DNA of 25,166 nt, from assembly GCA_964453205.1 (NCBI GenBank), contig CAYVRC010000081.1:1-25166 (forward strand), given 5' to 3'. The notes beneath the pieces are model-generated. The model made no database searches and was not told the DNA's origin. It worked only from the letters and a program-made list of their open reading frames with translations. Made by a program: the position numbers and the translations under genes. This document shows, one piece after another, positions 23,431 through 25,166 of this stretch (positions are counted from its first letter, which is position 1; each line of letters opens with the position of its first letter). This DNA is from Crateriforma sp964453205 (GTDB lineage: Bacteria > Planctomycetota > Planctomycetia > Pirellulales > Pirellulaceae).

Positions 23431-25166
23431 ATGCCGCAAACCACGATTCACAGCGGAGACCGTGAGCACGTCTTGGACGCCCGCGCCGATCGGATCGATC
23501 ACCGCGACCGGCCCTACCGTCCGCCCCTGGTCTCCCTGCCGCCCTGTTGGCCGACGAGGCAAGATCTGCAAGTCGGGCTGCCCCGCCATGCGGGAATGGT
23601 GGATCGACAGGGCGGATTCAAAGGCTGCACCGGTTTCGGTCTCGCCGCGGTGATCAACTTCGTGCTCTGGCGGGATGCGTTGTCGCGGGCGCCGCGTGCC
23701 GAAGCGGGACGGCTGGCGGTCGATCCGGTCGCCGTCGACGCACCCCGGGTCAGCCCGTTTCAACTGTATCATCTCGCCCGCGTGTACGACGAATGGGAAG
23801 GCGAGGACTACGAGGGCAGCAGTTGCCGGGGCGCGGTCAAGGGTTTTCACAAGCACGGCGCTTGCCGACGCGAACTGTGGCCGGGCCCGGACGCGCCGGT
23901 GGGGGACGCGCGCTGGCAATGGCAAGCCGACGCGGCGACGCGTCCGTTGGGGGCGTACTACCGCGTCGATGCGCGTTCCATCAACGATCTGCAGGCGGCG
24001 GTCCACGAGGTCGGCGCGGTCTACGTCTCGGCTCGTGTTCACGGAGGCTGGGCATCGATGGAGGAGGCCTCCGGTGCAAACGCCCGTCTTCCCGTCATCC
24101 GGCGATCTCTCGCCACACCGCACGTGGGCCTACACGCCTTCGCGATCGTCGGCTACGAGCCTCGGGGATGGGTCGTGCAAAACTCCTGGGGCGGCGACTG
24201 GGGATATCACGGGTACGCGATCTTGCCCTATCGTGATTTCGTCGATTCGGCCGTCGACGCCTGGGTCGCCGTGCTGGGGGCGCCCACGATGGTGGCCGCC
24301 GATGATCGGCCGGCCGCCGCGGCCCTGTGCAGCTTTCGCTGCGATTCGTTGTCGGCCGCCGTCACTCGTGAACCGTCCTGGCTGTGGACGCAGCCGACGA
24401 TTCCGTCACGAGGCGCGACCAAACCCTTGTCGACCGAAGAAGCCTACGCGCTGACGATCGTCATGGAAAATGACGGCCGTGCGCTGCGGCGCCGCGTCGG
24501 GTTCGATTCCGTCGAGCAGGCCGTCGACGAGATCACGGTGGACTTGCCGCTGCGGTGGTTCCACGCCAACCGCGAGACCACCGGTGACACGCTGCGCTTC
24601 GCTGTCTACGTGCACGGCGGACTGAACAGTGAAGAGGACTCGATCCGCCGCGTCCGCATCATGGCACCTTACTTTTTGGCCAACGGTGTCTATCCGCTGT
24701 TCGTGACTTGGCGGACCAGTTTCTACGATTCGATCTTGGGCATCATGGACGACAGCCTGCGTCGATTCTTTCGTCCTCCGTCACGCGCCGAATCGATCGG
24801 CTGGGCGGACGCGATCGCCAACCAAGTCACCGAGGCGACCGATCGCGCGATCGAAGTGGCTTGTCAAAACTTGCTGGTCAAACCCGTCTGGACCCAAATC
24901 AAACAGAACGCACAGGCCGGCATTCGAAACGGTCGAGGACTGTACTTGCTGTCGCGAGGGATCGAAGACCTGATCGAGCAAGTCGATGACTCGGGCGGCG
25001 AAGTCCAGTTGCACCTGATCGGGCATTCCGCCGGCGCGCTGCCGATCGGTCATCTGCTGCGTCGGTTTCGGACCCGTCACCTGACCGCGGCGTCGTGTCG
25101 ATTGTTCGCACCGGCCTGCACGGCGGATTTTGCCAACGACCACTTTGTCGATGCGATGGAACGCGG
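23431..25166 (+). CDS. Papain-like (C1) cysteine protease fused to alpha/beta-hydrolase-like domain, 3'-partial
   Basis: The frame is open from the ATG at 23431 to the window end (at least 578 residues), and the stop lies outside. Residues 55-285 form a papain-type domain: oxyanion Gln60 and nucleophile Cys66 in DRQGGFKGCTGFG, His235 in GLHAFAIVGYEP, and Asn251 in VVQNSWGGDWGYHGYAILPY. The Gln-Cys spacing of six and the His-Asn spacing of 16 equal those of papain. After a linker of about 100 residues, an alpha/beta-hydrolase-like region starts with FAVYVHGGLNSEED (oxyanion HGG near 395). It carries a nucleophile elbow GHSAG, with Ser533, in LHLIGHSAGALPIGHLL. The remaining triad Asp and His must lie further on. 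There is no signal peptide. A lipase, esterase or peptidase role of the second domain is open. Neighbours are the V8-like protease and the lipoprotein. Confidence 0.85.
   Translation, partial: MPQTTIHSGDREHVLDARADRIDHRDRPYRPPLVSLPPCWPTRQDLQVGLPRHAGMVDRQGGFKGCTGFGLAAVINFVLWRDALSRAPRAEAGRLAVDPVAVDAPRVSPFQLYHLARVYDEWEGEDYEGSSCRGAVKGFHKHGACRRELWPGPDAPVGDARWQWQADAATRPLGAYYRVDARSINDLQAAVHEVGAVYVSARVHGGWASMEEASGANARLPVIRRSLATPHVGLHAFAIVGYEPRGWVVQNSWGGDWGYHGYAILPYRDFVDSAVDAWVAVLGAPTMVAADDRPAAAALCSFRCDSLSAAVTREPSWLWTQPTIPSRGATKPLSTEEAYALTIVMENDGRALRRRVGFDSVEQAVDEITVDLPLRWFHANRETTGDTLRFAVYVHGGLNSEEDSIRRVRIMAPYFLANGVYPLFVTWRTSFYDSILGIMDDSLRRFFRPPSRAESIGWADAIANQVTEATDRAIEVACQNLLVKPVWTQIKQNAQAGIRNGRGLYLLSRGIEDLIEQVDDSGGEVQLHLIGHSAGALPIGHLLRRFRTRHLTAASCRLFAPACTADFANDHFVDAMER

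Overview
The window most likely comes from a planctomycete of the Pirellulaceae (Rhodopirellula-like). This is inferred from gene content and style, not from a marker gene. The signs are a high-GC chromosome, many GTG/TTG start candidates with weak Shine-Dalgarno signals, a Tat-exported Gfo/Idh/MocA oxidoreductase, a Uma2-family nuclease, a thioredoxin/CxxCH/PDZ protein, and an extra DnaK-GrpE set beside large lineage-specific proteins. No rRNA, tRNA, CRISPR array, transposase or replication origin was seen. Layout, left to right. Positions 1-1428 (+) hold the 3' part of a GT39/ArnT-like membrane glycosyltransferase interrupted by an in-frame TAG, so it is a probable pseudogene. Positions 1435-2568 (-) encode a YqgE/AlgH-family protein followed by a cold-shock-domain protein. 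Divergent from these, pdxH (2693-3337, pyridoxal phosphate synthesis) and a PfkB-type sugar/nucleoside kinase (3387-4301) run on the + strand. Positions 4422-11122 (+) form one tight gene run: an acidic unknown protein, an 849-residue unknown protein, a small J-domain-like protein whose HPD motif reads HPP, a GrpE-like factor, a DnaK/Hsp70 and a small zinc-ribbon protein. The last five genes overlap or lie within 2 bases of each other. This looks like a dedicated, non-canonical Hsp70 machine and is one of the two most interesting parts of the window. Convergent to it is a 1212-residue PutA-like proline dehydrogenase/P5C dehydrogenase (11173-14811, -). Upstream of putA lie an imperfect inverted repeat and a possibly truncated carboxypeptidase-regulatory-like gene (15026-15973, -). 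A four-unit 17-base tandem repeat then precedes a Tat-signal Gfo/Idh/MocA oxidoreductase (16256-17731, +) and an EamA/DMT transporter (17807-18700, +). The transporter's stop codon overlaps that of a convergent Trx-CxxCH-PDZ-PDZ protein (18697-20028, -). A divergent Uma2-family protein follows (20230-20769, +). The right end is a second unusual cluster. It has a putative lipoprotein without a recognised domain (20965-22287), a V8/glutamyl-endopeptidase-like serine protease without a signal peptide (22290-23120, two bases after the lipoprotein stop), and, after a palindromic intergenic element, a papain-like cysteine protease fused to an alpha/beta-hydrolase-like domain (23431 to the window end, incomplete). 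Two proteases of different fold and a serine hydrolase side by side, with no export signal on either protease, suggest a coordinated intracellular or contact-dependent effector module. That function is inference only.
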